Part shown: positions 8,818 through 18,145 of the stretch, piece after piece
How positions within the stretch are numbered: the first letter of the stretch is position 1
How the letters are laid out: each line of letters begins with the position of its first letter
Assembly (NCBI RefSeq): GCF_025717675.1
Contig: NZ_JAJIRT010000010.1
Span: 158,429-222,428 of the forward strand
DNA length: 64,000 nt
Direction of reading: 5' to 3'
From: Paucibacter sp. DJ2R-2
Lineage (GTDB): Bacteria > Pseudomonadota > Gammaproteobacteria > Burkholderiales > Burkholderiaceae_C
The notes under the pieces: generated by a model
Told to the model about the DNA's origin: nothing
What the model saw: only the letters and a program-made list of their open reading frames with translations
Database searches by the model: none
Position numbers and translations under genes: made by a program

Positions 8818-10049
8818 GCGGCTTGGGGGCGCGGCTCGCCGCGCAAGATCGGGCCTTCACGCACCGGCAGGTTCACCAGGGCTGCCGCCACGCCCAGGGC
8901 CACGGCCAGCCACCAGACCACGTCGTAGCTGCCGGTGCTGTCGTAGAGCTTGCCGCCCAGCCAGACCCCCAGGAAGCTGCCCACCTGGTGACTCAGGAAC
9001 ACGAAACCGCTGAGCATGGACATGTGCTGCACGCCGAAGATCTGCGCCAGCACCGCATTGGTGGGCGGCACGGTGGACAGCCAGAGCACGCCCATCACCG
9101 CCGAAAAAATGTAGACCGACATCGGTGTCAGCGGCGTGAGCAAGAAAACGACGATGGCCACGGAGCGCAGGCCGTAGATGGCCGAGAGCAGGTAGCGCTT
9201 GGGGTAGCGCTGGCCCAGCACGCCGGCGCCGTAGGTGCCGAAGACATTGAAGAGGCCGATCAGGGCCAAGGCGTAGGTGGCCACCTGGGGCGACAGGCCC
9301 TGATCCTTGAGGTAGCTGGGCATGTGCACGCCGATGAACACGACTTGGAAGCCGCAGACGAAGTAGCCGGCCATCAGCAGTTGGAAGCTGCGGTAGCCGA
9401 AGGCTTCGCGCAAGGCCTGGACGATGCTCTGCGATTGGCTGTGCACCGGTTTGGCCACTTTGGGCTCGCGCAGACCCAGGGCCAAGGGCAGGATGACCAG
9501 GGCAGCGCAAGCGAGGATGAATAGCGCGTTCTGCCAGCCGGTCGTGGCGATCAGCCAGTTCTCCACCGGCACCATGAGGAACTGGCCAAAGGAACCGGCT
9601 GCGGCTGCCACCCCCATGGCCCAGGAGCGCTTGTCGGCCGCCACATTGCGTCCGATCACGCCGTAAATCACGGCATAGGTGGTGCCCGATTGGGCGATGC
9701 CGATCAGGAGGCCGGCGCTGCCCGTGAAGGCCAAGCCCGAGGTCGAGAGCGCCATCAGCACCAGGCCCAGGGCATAGAGCAGGCCGCCGACCAGCAAGAC
9801 CCGGAAGGGGCCGAAGCGGTCGGCCAGCATGCCGGCAAACGGCCCTGCGACGCCCCAAGCGATGTTTTGCACCGCCAGCGCAAAGGCAAAGGTCTCGCGT
9901 GTCCAGCCACGGTCCATGGTGATGGGCTGCAGCCACAGGCCGAAGCCATGTCGTATGCCCATGGACATGGTCACGATCATGGCGCCGCAGAGCAGCACCT
10001 GGAACATGGACAGGCGCGGGGCGGCGGTGGGCGTGGGGCTGGCGGTCAT
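8814..10049 (-). CDS. MFS transporter
   Basis: A 411-residue major facilitator with about twelve hydrophobic segments. The loop 2-3 motif is GMLADRFGPFRVLLVGG, and a central cytoplasmic loop (REPKVAKPVHSQSQSIVQALREAFG) separates the two halves. Early residues SMGIRHGFGLWLQPITMDRGW are typical of the oxalate/formate antiporter and monocarboxylate-type (OFA/UMF) branch, so an organic-acid substrate is plausible but not shown. The gene starts 22 bases after the amidohydrolase stop and is coupled to the 47-codon gene downstream, so the hydrolase product might be its cargo. Confidence 0.9.
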   Translation of the reverse strand: MTASPTPTAAPRLSMFQVLLCGAMIVTMSMGIRHGFGLWLQPITMDRGWTRETFAFALAVQNIAWGVAGPFAGMLADRFGPFRVLLVGGLLYALGLVLMALSTSGLAFTGSAGLLIGIAQSGTTYAVIYGVIGRNVAADKRSWAMGVAAAAGSFGQFLMVPVENWLIATTGWQNALFILACAALVILPLALGLREPKVAKPVHSQSQSIVQALREAFGYRSFQLLMAGYFVCGFQVVFIGVHMPSYLKDQGLSPQVATYALALIGLFNVFGTYGAGVLGQRYPKRYLLSAIYGLRSVAIVVFLLTPLTPMSVYIFSAVMGVLWLSTVPPTNAVLAQIFGVQHMSMLSGFVFLSHQVGSFLGVWLGGKLYDSTGSYDVVWWLAVALGVAAALVNLPVREGPILRGEPRPQAA

Positions 10050-10071
10050 CGAGCGACTGTAACCAAAGCGC

Positions 10072-11400
10072 TCAGCCGGCGCCCAGCACCCGTCCCTGGC
10101 GCACCCGCATCTGGATCTTGCTCAGCGCGTCCAGATCGTGGATCGGGTTGGCTGGCAGCAGCAGGAAGCTGGCCTCGCAGCCGGGCTCGAAGCAGCCCAG
10201 GCGGCGCTTGGGAAAGAGCACATGGGGCGTGGTGATGGTGGCCATCTTGAGCAGCTGCGGGCGGCCGATCACGCCCAGGCGGTCGAGGTTGCGCAGCTCA
10301 CCCAACACCGAGCCGTTGAACAGGTCCGAGCCCAGCAGCAAGGGCACGCCGGCCGCTTGCAGGGTGCGCAAATTGTCGGCCTGTTGGGCGCGCACCTTGG
10401 TCAGCTGCTCGGGCGACATGCGGAACAGCTCGCTGGCGGCCGTGGCGGTGATGACGGCCACCTTGCGGCGCGCGGCCTCGGCGGCCATCTCGGGGCTGAT
10501 GCGGTAGCTCTCGGCGCCCGTCCCCTCAAAAAAAAACAGGCCCGGCAGACGCGCCACCCAGTGGGCGCCGGACAGTACGGCGATGTTGAAGTCGGCGGCC
10601 GTGTCGGCCTGGGCGATCACCAGCAAACGGTCCTGCAGCGCTTTCTTGACGATGGCCGCGGGCAGCTCGGGCTTGAGGCCCAGGCGGCCGAACTGCTTGG
10701 GGTCGGCGTGCAGCTCGGGGCTTTCCGAGCGGCTGAGCATGAACTTGAGCGCCTCGCTCTTGCGTGCTTGTACCAGTGGCCACTTCTTCTCGACCTGCTC
10801 TAGGCTGTCCATCACCAGCACGGTCTTGTCGATGTGGTCCTCGGGCTTGGGCTTCGGGCCAGCGGAATTCGGCTCTTCGCTGAGCAACTGGGCCAAGGGC
10901 TGGCCGTCCGGAGAGGTGATGCAGGCGGTCACGAACACCAGCTCCGGCCCGGCTGCCTGGGCGCCGGCGGCGGCCAGGGCGCGTACGGCGCCGGCGCCCT
11001 TGGGTTCGGCGCATTGCATCAGGGCGTAGAACACGCCGTCGCGCAGATAGCCTTGGCCGTAGCGGCCCCAGGCCCAGGCGTTTTGCAGATTGTGGTTGTG
11101 CGCGTCGGCCAAAGGTGGAATCAGGAACTGGCCCTTCAGATTCATGTGCCGCTGGGCTTTTTTGATCTTCTGGCCGCTGAACTTGCCGTCCTTGACGTAC
11201 AGCGTGCCGGAGCGGAAGCCCTGACCGTCGAACCATTGGGCGTTTTTCAGCTCCATGGTCACCGAGGCGCCGGGGCGTAGATCGTCTTCCGCAGGCAGAG
11301 GCTGGCTCTGTGCCCGGCCGGGTGCTGTGAAAAGAAACAGGGCCAGAGCGGTGGCGCAAGCGCCGGCCGGGCGGAACAGGAAAGTGGCAAATGCTGGCAT
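10072..11400 (-). CDS. Exported amidohydrolase-like protein with degenerate metal site
   Basis: A 442-residue protein with an N-terminal signal (about residues 1-31, ending GRAQS). It has an amidohydrolase-superfamily barrel with PPLADAHNHN (the HxH ligands, H101/H103) and a late Asp in LLLGSDLFNG. Where the family normally has His ligands on strands 5 and 6, it reads VIAQADTAAD and GAHWVARLPG, that is Gln and Arg. It may therefore bind one metal, use other ligands, or be inactive. The coding strand contains a run of nine T residues (10527-10535, coding FFF), rare in so GC-rich a gene. It is transcribed ahead of the MFS gene and divergently from parE. Confidence 0.85.
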   Translation of the reverse strand: MPAFATFLFRPAGACATALALFLFTAPGRAQSQPLPAEDDLRPGASVTMELKNAQWFDGQGFRSGTLYVKDGKFSGQKIKKAQRHMNLKGQFLIPPLADAHNHNLQNAWAWGRYGQGYLRDGVFYALMQCAEPKGAGAVRALAAAGAQAAGPELVFVTACITSPDGQPLAQLLSEEPNSAGPKPKPEDHIDKTVLVMDSLEQVEKKWPLVQARKSEALKFMLSRSESPELHADPKQFGRLGLKPELPAAIVKKALQDRLLVIAQADTAADFNIAVLSGAHWVARLPGLFFFEGTGAESYRISPEMAAEAARRKVAVITATAASELFRMSPEQLTKVRAQQADNLRTLQAAGVPLLLGSDLFNGSVLGELRNLDRLGVIGRPQLLKMATITTPHVLFPKRRLGCFEPGCEASFLLLPANPIHDLDALSKIQMRVRQGRVLGAG

Positions 11401-11487
11401 AGGCCGGGCATGGTAGCGAGTTTGAGAGTGCACACCCCAGCTCCGATTTGCCGGCCGCCCCCGAGGCAAACCCTAGAATCCGCCCCC

Positions 11488-13491
11488 ATGGCCACCAAAG
11501 CTTCCTCCTCTCCCAACACTTCTTCCGCCACGCCCGGCAGCTACGGCGAGGGCTCGATCCGCGTGCTCAAGGGCCTGGAGCCTGTCAAGCAGCGCCCGGG
11601 GATGTACACCCGGACCGACAACCCCCTGCACACCATCCAGGAGGTCATCGACAACGCGGCCGACGAGGCTCTGGCCGGTTTCGGCAAGCGCATCGACCTG
11701 ATCCAGCACAGCGACGGCTCCATCTCCATTGCCGACGACGGCCGTGGCATTCCCTTCGGCCTGCACCCCGAAGAAGGGGTGCCCGTGGTCGAGATCGTCT
11801 TCACCCGCCTGCATGCCGGCGGCAAGTTCGACAAGGGCTCGGGCGGCGCCTACAGCTTCTCGGGCGGCCTGCACGGCGTCGGCGTCAGTGTCACCAATGC
11901 CCTGGCCAAGCGCCTGGAGGTGACGGTCTGGCGTGGCGGCGAAGTGGCCAGCCTCGCGTTCGAGAACGGCGATGTGGTCGAGCCGGTCACGGCCCGCAAG
12001 GCCGAGCGCGGCGACCGCAAGCAGGGCACGACGGTGCGCGTCTGGCCCGATGCCAAGTATTTCGAAAGCGCCGAGCTGCCCAAGAACGAGCTGGTCCACC
12101 TGCTGCGCAGCAAGGCGGTGCTGATGCCGGGCGTCATCGTCACGCTGACGAACGAGAAAACCGGTGATGTGCAGACCTGGTCCTACAAAGGCGGCCTGCG
12201 TGACTATCTTCAGCAGACCCTGACGGCCGACGCGCTGATCCCGCTGTTCGAAGGCGAGCAGTACGCCGGCCGCAGCGAGACCGAGAACTTCGCCGAGGGC
12301 GAAGGCGCCGCCTGGTGCGTGGCCTTCACCGAAGAAGGCCAGACCATGCGCGAGAGCTATGTCAACCTGATCCCTACTGTGGCCGGCGGTACGCATGAGT
12401 CGGGCCTGAAAGATGGCCTGTTCGGCGCCATCAAGGGCTTCATTGAGCTGCACAGCCTGCTGCCCAAGGGCGTCAAGCTGATGCCGGACGATGTGTTCTC
12501 GCGCGCGTCCTTCGTGCTCTCGGCCAAGGTGCTGGACCCGCAGTTCCAGGGCCAGACCAAGGAGCGCCTGAACAGCCGCGACGCCTTGCGCCTGGTGTCC
12601 ACCTATGTGAAGCCGGGCTTGGAGCTGTGGCTGAACCAGCATGTGGAGTTCGGCAAAAAGCTGGCCGAGTTGGTCATCAAGCAGGCGCAGACCCGCCAGC
12701 GCGCCTCGCAGAAAGTCGAGAAGCGCAAGGGCTCGGGCGTGGCTGTGCTGCCGGGCAAGCTGACCGATTGCGAAAGCCGCGATCTGTTGCACAACGAGGT
12801 CTTTCTGGTCGAAGGTGATTCGGCCGGCGGCAGCGCCAAGATGGGCCGCAACAAGGAAACCCAAGCCGTGCTTCCCCTGCGCGGCAAGGTGCTGAACACC
12901 TGGGAGGTCGAGCGCGACCGCCTGTTCGCCAACAACGAGATCCACGACATCTCGGTGGCCTTGGGGGTGGACCCGCATGGCAAGAACGATTCGCCCGACC
13001 TCAGCGGCCTGCGCTACGGCAAGGTCTGCATCTTGTCCGATGCGGACGTGGACGGTTCGCACATTCAAGTGCTCTTGCTGACCCTGTTCTTCCGCCATTT
13101 CCCCAAGCTGATCGAAACCGGCCACATCTTCGTCTCACGGCCGCCGCTCTACCGCGTCGACGCACCGGCGCGCGGCAAGAAGCCGGCCGCCAAGATCTAT
13201 GCGCTCGATGAAGGCGAACTCAGCGCCACCCTGGACAAGCTGCGCAAGGAAGGCGCCCGCGAAGGCAGCTGGAGCATCAGCCGCTTCAAAGGCCTGGGCG
13301 AAATGAGTGCCGAGCAGCTCTGGGACACCACACTCAACCCCGAGACGCGCCGCCTGAGCCCGGTCACCTACGGCGCGCTCGACCTGGGCGAAACCGAGGT
13401 CGCCATCAACAAGTTGATGGGCAAGGGCGAGGCCTCCTCGCGCCGCGAGCTGATGGAAATCCACGGCGACTCGGTCGAAGTGGACGTTTGA
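11488..13491 (+). CDS. parE: DNA topoisomerase IV subunit B
   Basis: A 667-residue GHKL ATPase subunit of topoisomerase IV, which decatenates daughter chromosomes. ATP-site motifs include EVIDNAADEAL, ISIADDGRGIP and SGGLHGVGVSVTNAL; the transducer lysine lies in the QTKERL region. The TOPRIM domain begins EVFLVEGDSAGGSAKMGR and continues LSDADVDGSHI. IPFGLHPEEGVPVVEIVFTRLHAGGKFD identifies ParE rather than GyrB, and there is no GyrB-type insertion near the C terminus. The ATG at 11488 was chosen because upstream sequence is promoter-like space shared with the divergent amidohydrolase gene. The DNA-cutting subunit gene parC lies 2.3 kb downstream on the same strand. Confidence 0.97.
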   Translation: MATKASSSPNTSSATPGSYGEGSIRVLKGLEPVKQRPGMYTRTDNPLHTIQEVIDNAADEALAGFGKRIDLIQHSDGSISIADDGRGIPFGLHPEEGVPVVEIVFTRLHAGGKFDKGSGGAYSFSGGLHGVGVSVTNALAKRLEVTVWRGGEVASLAFENGDVVEPVTARKAERGDRKQGTTVRVWPDAKYFESAELPKNELVHLLRSKAVLMPGVIVTLTNEKTGDVQTWSYKGGLRDYLQQTLTADALIPLFEGEQYAGRSETENFAEGEGAAWCVAFTEEGQTMRESYVNLIPTVAGGTHESGLKDGLFGAIKGFIELHSLLPKGVKLMPDDVFSRASFVLSAKVLDPQFQGQTKERLNSRDALRLVSTYVKPGLELWLNQHVEFGKKLAELVIKQAQTRQRASQKVEKRKGSGVAVLPGKLTDCESRDLLHNEVFLVEGDSAGGSAKMGRNKETQAVLPLRGKVLNTWEVERDRLFANNEIHDISVALGVDPHGKNDSPDLSGLRYGKVCILSDADVDGSHIQVLLLTLFFRHFPKLIETGHIFVSRPPLYRVDAPARGKKPAAKIYALDEGELSATLDKLRKEGAREGSWSISRFKGLGEMSAEQLWDTTLNPETRRLSPVTYGALDLGETEVAINKLMGKGEASSRRELMEIHGDSVEVDV

Positions 13492-13501
13492 ATCGGCCAC
13501 C

Positions 13502-14536
13502 ATGAAAACCGTTTACAACGCCCGACATGCGGCGCATGCGGCCACACACGAGTTCTTCCGCGGCCGCCTGGTGCCGGCCTTCGAGGTGCCGGCCCGGGCC
13601 GACTATGTGCTGGCGGCTGTGCAGGCCGCCCAGCTGGGTGCGTTGCTGGAGCCGGTAGACCATGGCCTGGCGCCCTTGGAGCGCGTTCACGCGCCGGCCT
13701 ACCTGCGATTTGTGCAAGGCGCTTGGGCCGAGTGGCAGGCTTTGGGCGGCGAGGGTGATGCTTTCCCCGCTGTCTGGCCGGTTCGCTCGCTTCGTAGCGA
13801 TGTTGTGCCGCCCAGCTTTGCCGCCCGCATGGGCCTGTACTCGATGGACAGCGGCACGCCGCTGACGTCCGGCAGCTGGGAGGCCGCCTACTGGGGCGCG
13901 CAAGCCAGCCTGACCGGCCTGGACCAGGTGCTGGCAGGCGAGCGCAGCGCCTATGTGCTGACCCGCCCGCCGGGCCACCATGCCGGGGCGGATTTCTTTG
14001 GCGGCTACTGCTTTGTCAACAACGCGGCGGTGGCGGCCCAGGCGGCGCTCGATGCCGGCCTGCAGCGCGTGGCCATCCTCGATGTGGACTACCACCACGG
14101 CAATGGCACGCAGGCCATTTTTTACGACCGTGCGGACGTTTTTTATGCCAGCCTGCATGGCGACCCGCAGACGGAGTTTCCCTTCTTCCTCGGCCATGCC
14201 GACGAGACTGGCGCCGGCGCCGGCCAGGGCTTCAATGCCAACTTCCCGCTGCCGGCTGGCGCCAGCAACGAGGCCTGGTTCACCGCGCTGGAGGCCGCGC
14301 TGGAACGACTGCAAGCCTATGCGCCCGAGCTGCTGATCGTCTCCCTGGGCGTGGACACCTACGGCGGCGACCCGATCTCTCATTTCAAGCTGGATCGCCC
14401 CGAGTTCAGTCGCCTCGGTCAGCGCTTGGCGGCCTTCGGCGCCCGCACCCTGTTCCTGCAGGAAGGCGGTTATGCCACCGAGGCCATTGGCCACAACGTG
14501 GTCGCGGTGTTGCAAGGTTTCGAGCCCCGGCCATGA
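13502..14536 (+). CDS. Histone deacetylase/acetylpolyamine amidohydrolase family protein
   Basis: A 344-residue zinc deacetylase of the arginase/deacetylase fold. Catalytic motifs are RPPGHHAGADFFGGYCFVNN (general-base His pair), LDVDYHHGNGTQ (zinc Asp and His), the third zinc ligand in GVDTYGGDP, and LQEGGY with the transition-state Tyr. The early MKTVYNARHAAHAATHEFF and the insertion after GLYSMDSGTPLT match the bacterial acetylpolyamine amidohydrolases, which release acetate from acetylated polyamines. Substrate specificity cannot be fixed from sequence. It starts 10 bases after parE, and its stop overlaps the start of the acetyltransferase gene (ATGA). Confidence 0.93.
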   Translation: MKTVYNARHAAHAATHEFFRGRLVPAFEVPARADYVLAAVQAAQLGALLEPVDHGLAPLERVHAPAYLRFVQGAWAEWQALGGEGDAFPAVWPVRSLRSDVVPPSFAARMGLYSMDSGTPLTSGSWEAAYWGAQASLTGLDQVLAGERSAYVLTRPPGHHAGADFFGGYCFVNNAAVAAQAALDAGLQRVAILDVDYHHGNGTQAIFYDRADVFYASLHGDPQTEFPFFLGHADETGAGAGQGFNANFPLPAGASNEAWFTALEAALERLQAYAPELLIVSLGVDTYGGDPISHFKLDRPEFSRLGQRLAAFGARTLFLQEGGYATEAIGHNVVAVLQGFEPRP

Positions 14537-15072
14537 GCAAGGCCGCGCCGCGCGTGCACCTGCGTCCGACCATGTTGTCGGACCTGGACTATGTCGTCTC
14601 CATCGAGCAGGACGGCGCCAACCGCCCCTTCATCACGCCCTGGGAACGGGTGCAGCACGAGGGTGCGCTGCGCTTCCCCGACTCTCGCCACTTCATCATC
14701 GAGGCCGGGCCCGAGGCCACGCGCGCCGGTTTTGTCATCCTGCAGGGCTGCCGCAACCCGCATGGCTCGGTCGAGCTCAAGCGCATCGTGCTGGGCCCCA
14801 AGGGCGCGGGTCTGGGTCGGCGCTCGGTGCGCCTGCTCAAGGCTCTGGCCTTCACCCAGCTCAAGGCGCACCGTTTCTGGCTGGACGTCAAAGCGCTCAA
14901 CACGCGCGCACTCAAGCTCTACGCCAGCGAGGGCTTTGTTGAAGAGGGCCGCCTGCGCGAAAGCGTGCGCGTCACCACCGAGGGCGCCGATGGTTATGAC
15001 AGCCTGGTCGTGATGTCCCTGCTGGATCGCGAATACCAGGCCCGCCTGGCCCTGGGCGAGGAGGGGGCTTGA
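14533..15072 (+). CDS. GNAT family N-acetyltransferase
   Basis: A 179-residue acetyltransferase. The acetyl-CoA pyrophosphate loop is GPKGAGLGRRSVRLL, preceded by the conserved strand VELKRIVLG. The C-terminal strand NTRALKLYASEGFVEEGRLRE resembles RimJ/RimL-type enzymes, which modify protein N termini or small amines. It is coupled by ATGA to the deacetylase gene before it and by a 4-base overlap to the transglycosylase gene after it. An acetyltransferase and a deacetylase in one coupled unit may act on the same substrate pool; this is inference. Confidence 0.9.
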   Translation: MSKAAPRVHLRPTMLSDLDYVVSIEQDGANRPFITPWERVQHEGALRFPDSRHFIIEAGPEATRAGFVILQGCRNPHGSVELKRIVLGPKGAGLGRRSVRLLKALAFTQLKAHRFWLDVKALNTRALKLYASEGFVEEGRLRESVRVTTEGADGYDSLVVMSLLDREYQARLALGEEGA

Positions 15073-15773
15073 GTCGCCTTTTCCTTTTGTTTGGGCTGCT
15101 GCTCAGCCTGGCCGGCGGCGCGCGAGCCGAACTCTGGGGTTATGTCGATGGCCAGGGCATGGCGCATCTGGCGCCGCACCAGGTCGACAGCCGCTACAGC
15201 CTGGTGCTGGGCGGTACGCAGGCGCGGCGTGCGGCCGCGGCCCAATCGCAGGTGCCGGGCAAGAGCGACGGCGGCCAGGGCCTCTTGACCTGGCTGGAGT
15301 TCGCGCCCGAGGTCAAGGCGGTCCAGCCTTTTTTGCGCGAGGCCGCGGCCCGGCATGGTGTCGATATGGAACTGCTCAAGGCCGTGATCGCGGTCGAGTC
15401 GGGCTACAAGCATGATGCTGAATCCAAGCGCGGTGCGCTCGGTCTGATGCAGCTGATGCCCGAGGCCGCCCAGCGCTACGGCCCGGTGGCCAAGAGCGCG
15501 CCGAGCAAGAAGCAAATGCTGGACCCGCGCACCAATGTGCTGACCGGCGCCCGCATGCTGGCCGATCTGATTCAACGCTTCGGCCGCATCGATGCGGCCC
15601 TGGCGGCCTGGAATGCCGGCGAGGGTGCGGTGCGCCGCCACAGTGGCGGCATGCCGCCCTTTGCCGAAACCCAAGCCCATGTTCACCTGGTGCTGGAGCT
15701 GTACTGGGCCTTGCTGCAACACAGCCTGCCCGCCCAAGCCCAGCAACTCAAGATTCACAAGAACGAACCCTGA
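15069..15773 (+). CDS. Lytic transglycosylase (SLT domain)
   Basis: A 234-residue exported muramidase-type enzyme. A TTG start overlaps the previous stop; the protein begins with a cleavable signal ([20 protein letters not shown]). The Slt70-like domain has the catalytic Glu in [15 protein letters not shown], then [17 protein letters not shown] and [14 protein letters not shown]. Such enzymes cleave the glycan strands of peptidoglycan, forming 1,6-anhydro ends, in the periplasm. A short DUF4124-like strand segment ([14 protein letters not shown]) precedes the domain. It lies 11 bases upstream of parC in the topoisomerase IV cluster. Confidence 0.9.
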   Translation: MSRLFLLFGLLLSLAGGARAELWGYVDGQGMAHLAPHQVDSRYSLVLGGTQARRAAAAQSQVPGKSDGGQGLLTWLEFAPEVKAVQPFLREAAARHGVDMELLKAVIAVESGYKHDAESKRGALGLMQLMPEAAQRYGPVAKSAPSKKQMLDPRTNVLTGARMLADLIQRFGRIDAALAAWNAGEGAVRRHSGGMPPFAETQAHVHLVLELYWALLQHSLPAQAQQLKIHKNEP

Positions 15774-15784
15774 CGACGAATCGC

Positions 15785-18142
15785 ATGACCCAGCAGACTT
15801 CCATTTTTGACAACCCGCCGCCGAACTCCGGTGGCGGTGGCAGCGGCGGCGCGGGCGACGGTGACAACCTGACCCTGGGCCATTACGCCGAGCGTGCTTA
15901 CCTCGAATATGCGCTGAGCGTGGTCAAGGGCCGGGCTCTGCCTGATGTCTGCGACGGCCAGAAGCCGGTGCAGCGCCGCATCCTCTACACCATGGAGCGC
16001 ATGGGCCTGTCCTACAGCGGCAACACCGGCGCCAAGCCGGTCAAGGGCGCGCGCGTGGTCGGCGATGTGATGGGCAAGTTGCACCCACACGGTGATCAAT
16101 CGGTCTACGACGCCCTGGTGCGCATGGCCCAAGACTTTTCCCTGCGCTACCCGCTGATCGATGGCCAGGGCAATTTCGGCAGCCGCGACGGCGACGGTGC
16201 GGCCGCCATGCGTTACACCGAGGCGCGGCTGTCGCCGATCGCCCGCCTGCTGCTCGACGAGATCGATGAAGGCACGGTGGACTTCACACCCAATTACGAC
16301 GGTTCCACCCAAGAGCCGCGCCAGCTGCCGGCGCGCCTGCCTTTCGTGCTGCTCAACGGCGCCAGCGGCATTGCCGTGGGCATGGCCACCGAGGTGCCCA
16401 GCCACAATCTGCGCGAGGTGGCGGCCGCCTCCGTGGCCTTGCTGAAGAACGAGAACCTCAGCGACGACGAGCTCTTCACCCTGCTGCCCGGCCCGGACTA
16501 CCCCGGCGGCGGCCAGCTGATCAGCCCGGCCGATGACATCCGCGCGGCCTACCTCAGCGGCCGCGGCAGCATGAAGCTGCGCGCGCGCTGGAAGATTGAA
16601 GACCTGGCGCGGGGTCAGTGGCAACTGGTTGTCACCGAGTTGCCGCATGGCTGCAGCTCGCAGAAGGTGCTGGAAGAGATCGAGGAGCTTTCCAACCCCA
16701 AGGTCAAGGCCGGCAAGAAGGCCTTGAGCCAGGAGCAGGTGCAGCTCAAAGCCAGTGTGTTGGCCGTGCTGGACTGCGTGCGCGATGAGTCGAGCAAAGA
16801 CGCCGCCGTGCGCCTGGTCTTCGAGCCCAAGAGTCGCACCGTTGAGCAGCAGGACTTGATCAGCACCTTGCTGGCCCACACCAGCCTGGAGACTTCGGCC
16901 TCGCTGAACCTGACCATGGTCGGTGCCGACGGCCGGCCGACGCAAAAAGGGCTGCGCCAGATTCTGAGCGAATGGCTGGGCTTCCGCCAGACCACGGTGC
17001 AGCGCCGCACCCAGCACCGCCTGGACAAGGTGCGTGACCGCATCCATGTGCTGGAAGGCCGGCAGCTGGTGCTGCTGAATATCGACGAGGTGATCCGCAT
17101 CATCCGCAACGCCGATGAGCCGAAGCCGGCTCTGATCGAGCGTTTCCGCCTGTCCGACCGCCAGGCCGAGGACATTCTGGAAATCCGCCTGCGCCAGCTG
17201 GCGCGCCTGGAGGCGATCAAGATCGAGCAGGAGCTCAAGAGCCTGCGCGAGGACGAGGCCAAGCTGGCCGACATCCTGGCCAATCCGAGCGTGCTCAAGC
17301 GCACCGTCATCAAGGAAATCGAGGCCGACGCCAAGCAGTACGGCGACGATCGCCGCACCCTGATTCAGGAAGAAAAGCGCGCCACCGCCGAAGTCAAGGT
17401 GGTGGATGAACCCGTCACCGTGGTGGTCAGCTTGAAGGGCTGGGTGCGCGCACTCAAGGGCCATGAGGTCGAGCCTGCGGCTCTGGCCTTCAAGTCGGGC
17501 GACCAGCTCTACGGCACCTTCCCCTGCCGCAGCGTCGACCCGCTGATCGTCTTCGGCAACAACGGCCGGGTCTACTCGGTGCCGGTGTCGGCCCTGCCCG
17601 GCGGGCGCGGCGATGGCCAGCCCATCACCACCCTGATCGAGCTGGAAAGTGGCAGCCAGATTGCGCATTACTTCGCCGGCAATGCCCAGCAGCGCCTGGT
17701 GCTGGCCGGCACCGGCGGCTTCGGCTTGATCGCCCAGGTGGGCGACTTGGTTGGCCGGCAAAAAGCGGGCAAGACCTTCCTGAGCCTGGAAGGCACGGAG
17801 CAGCCCCTGCCGCCGGCCGTGGTGCCCGCGGGTGAGGTGCTGGGCGTGCAGCTGGCCTGCCTGAGCCTGAGTGGCCGCCTGCTGACCTATGGTCTGGACG
17901 AACTCAAGCACCAACCCAAGGGTGGCCGTGGCCTGACCCTGGTCGACCTGGAGGACAAGGACGCGCTGCTCAGCGTGGCCGCCTTCACGCAAAGCCTGCT
18001 GGTGATCGGCACCGGCCGCGGCGCCAAGCCCAAGGAGGAAACCCTCAAGGGCGTGGGCCTGGCCAGTTATGCCGGCAAGCGCGCCCGCAAGGGCAAGCCG
18101 GTCGAAGCCTTCCAGAAGGTCTTGCGCGTGCTGGCGCCCTGA
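15785..18142 (+). CDS. parC: DNA topoisomerase IV subunit A
   Basis: A 785-residue type IIA topoisomerase breakage-reunion subunit. The quinolone-region and catalytic segments are visible: [26 protein letters not shown] is split around the winged helix, then [19 protein letters not shown] and [13 protein letters not shown] with the active-site Tyr. A long tower/coiled-coil follows, ending in [19 protein letters not shown]. The C terminus (about residues 520-785) is the degenerate beta-pinwheel typical of ParC. It pairs with ParE encoded upstream. A glycine-rich N-terminal insert ([18 protein letters not shown]) is unusual but looks unstructured. An 1082-codon open frame antisense to it is not coding. 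Confidence 0.97.
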   Translation: MTQQTSIFDNPPPNSGGGGSGGAGDGDNLTLGHYAERAYLEYALSVVKGRALPDVCDGQKPVQRRILYTMERMGLSYSGNTGAKPVKGARVVGDVMGKLHPHGDQSVYDALVRMAQDFSLRYPLIDGQGNFGSRDGDGAAAMRYTEARLSPIARLLLDEIDEGTVDFTPNYDGSTQEPRQLPARLPFVLLNGASGIAVGMATEVPSHNLREVAAASVALLKNENLSDDELFTLLPGPDYPGGGQLISPADDIRAAYLSGRGSMKLRARWKIEDLARGQWQLVVTELPHGCSSQKVLEEIEELSNPKVKAGKKALSQEQVQLKASVLAVLDCVRDESSKDAAVRLVFEPKSRTVEQQDLISTLLAHTSLETSASLNLTMVGADGRPTQKGLRQILSEWLGFRQTTVQRRTQHRLDKVRDRIHVLEGRQLVLLNIDEVIRIIRNADEPKPALIERFRLSDRQAEDILEIRLRQLARLEAIKIEQELKSLREDEAKLADILANPSVLKRTVIKEIEADAKQYGDDRRTLIQEEKRATAEVKVVDEPVTVVVSLKGWVRALKGHEVEPAALAFKSGDQLYGTFPCRSVDPLIVFGNNGRVYSVPVSALPGGRGDGQPITTLIELESGSQIAHYFAGNAQQRLVLAGTGGFGLIAQVGDLVGRQKAGKTFLSLEGTEQPLPPAVVPAGEVLGVQLACLSLSGRLLTYGLDELKHQPKGGRGLTLVDLEDKDALLSVAAFTQSLLVIGTGRGAKPKEETLKGVGLASYAGKRARKGKPVEAFQKVLRVLAP

Positions 18143-18145
18143 TCG

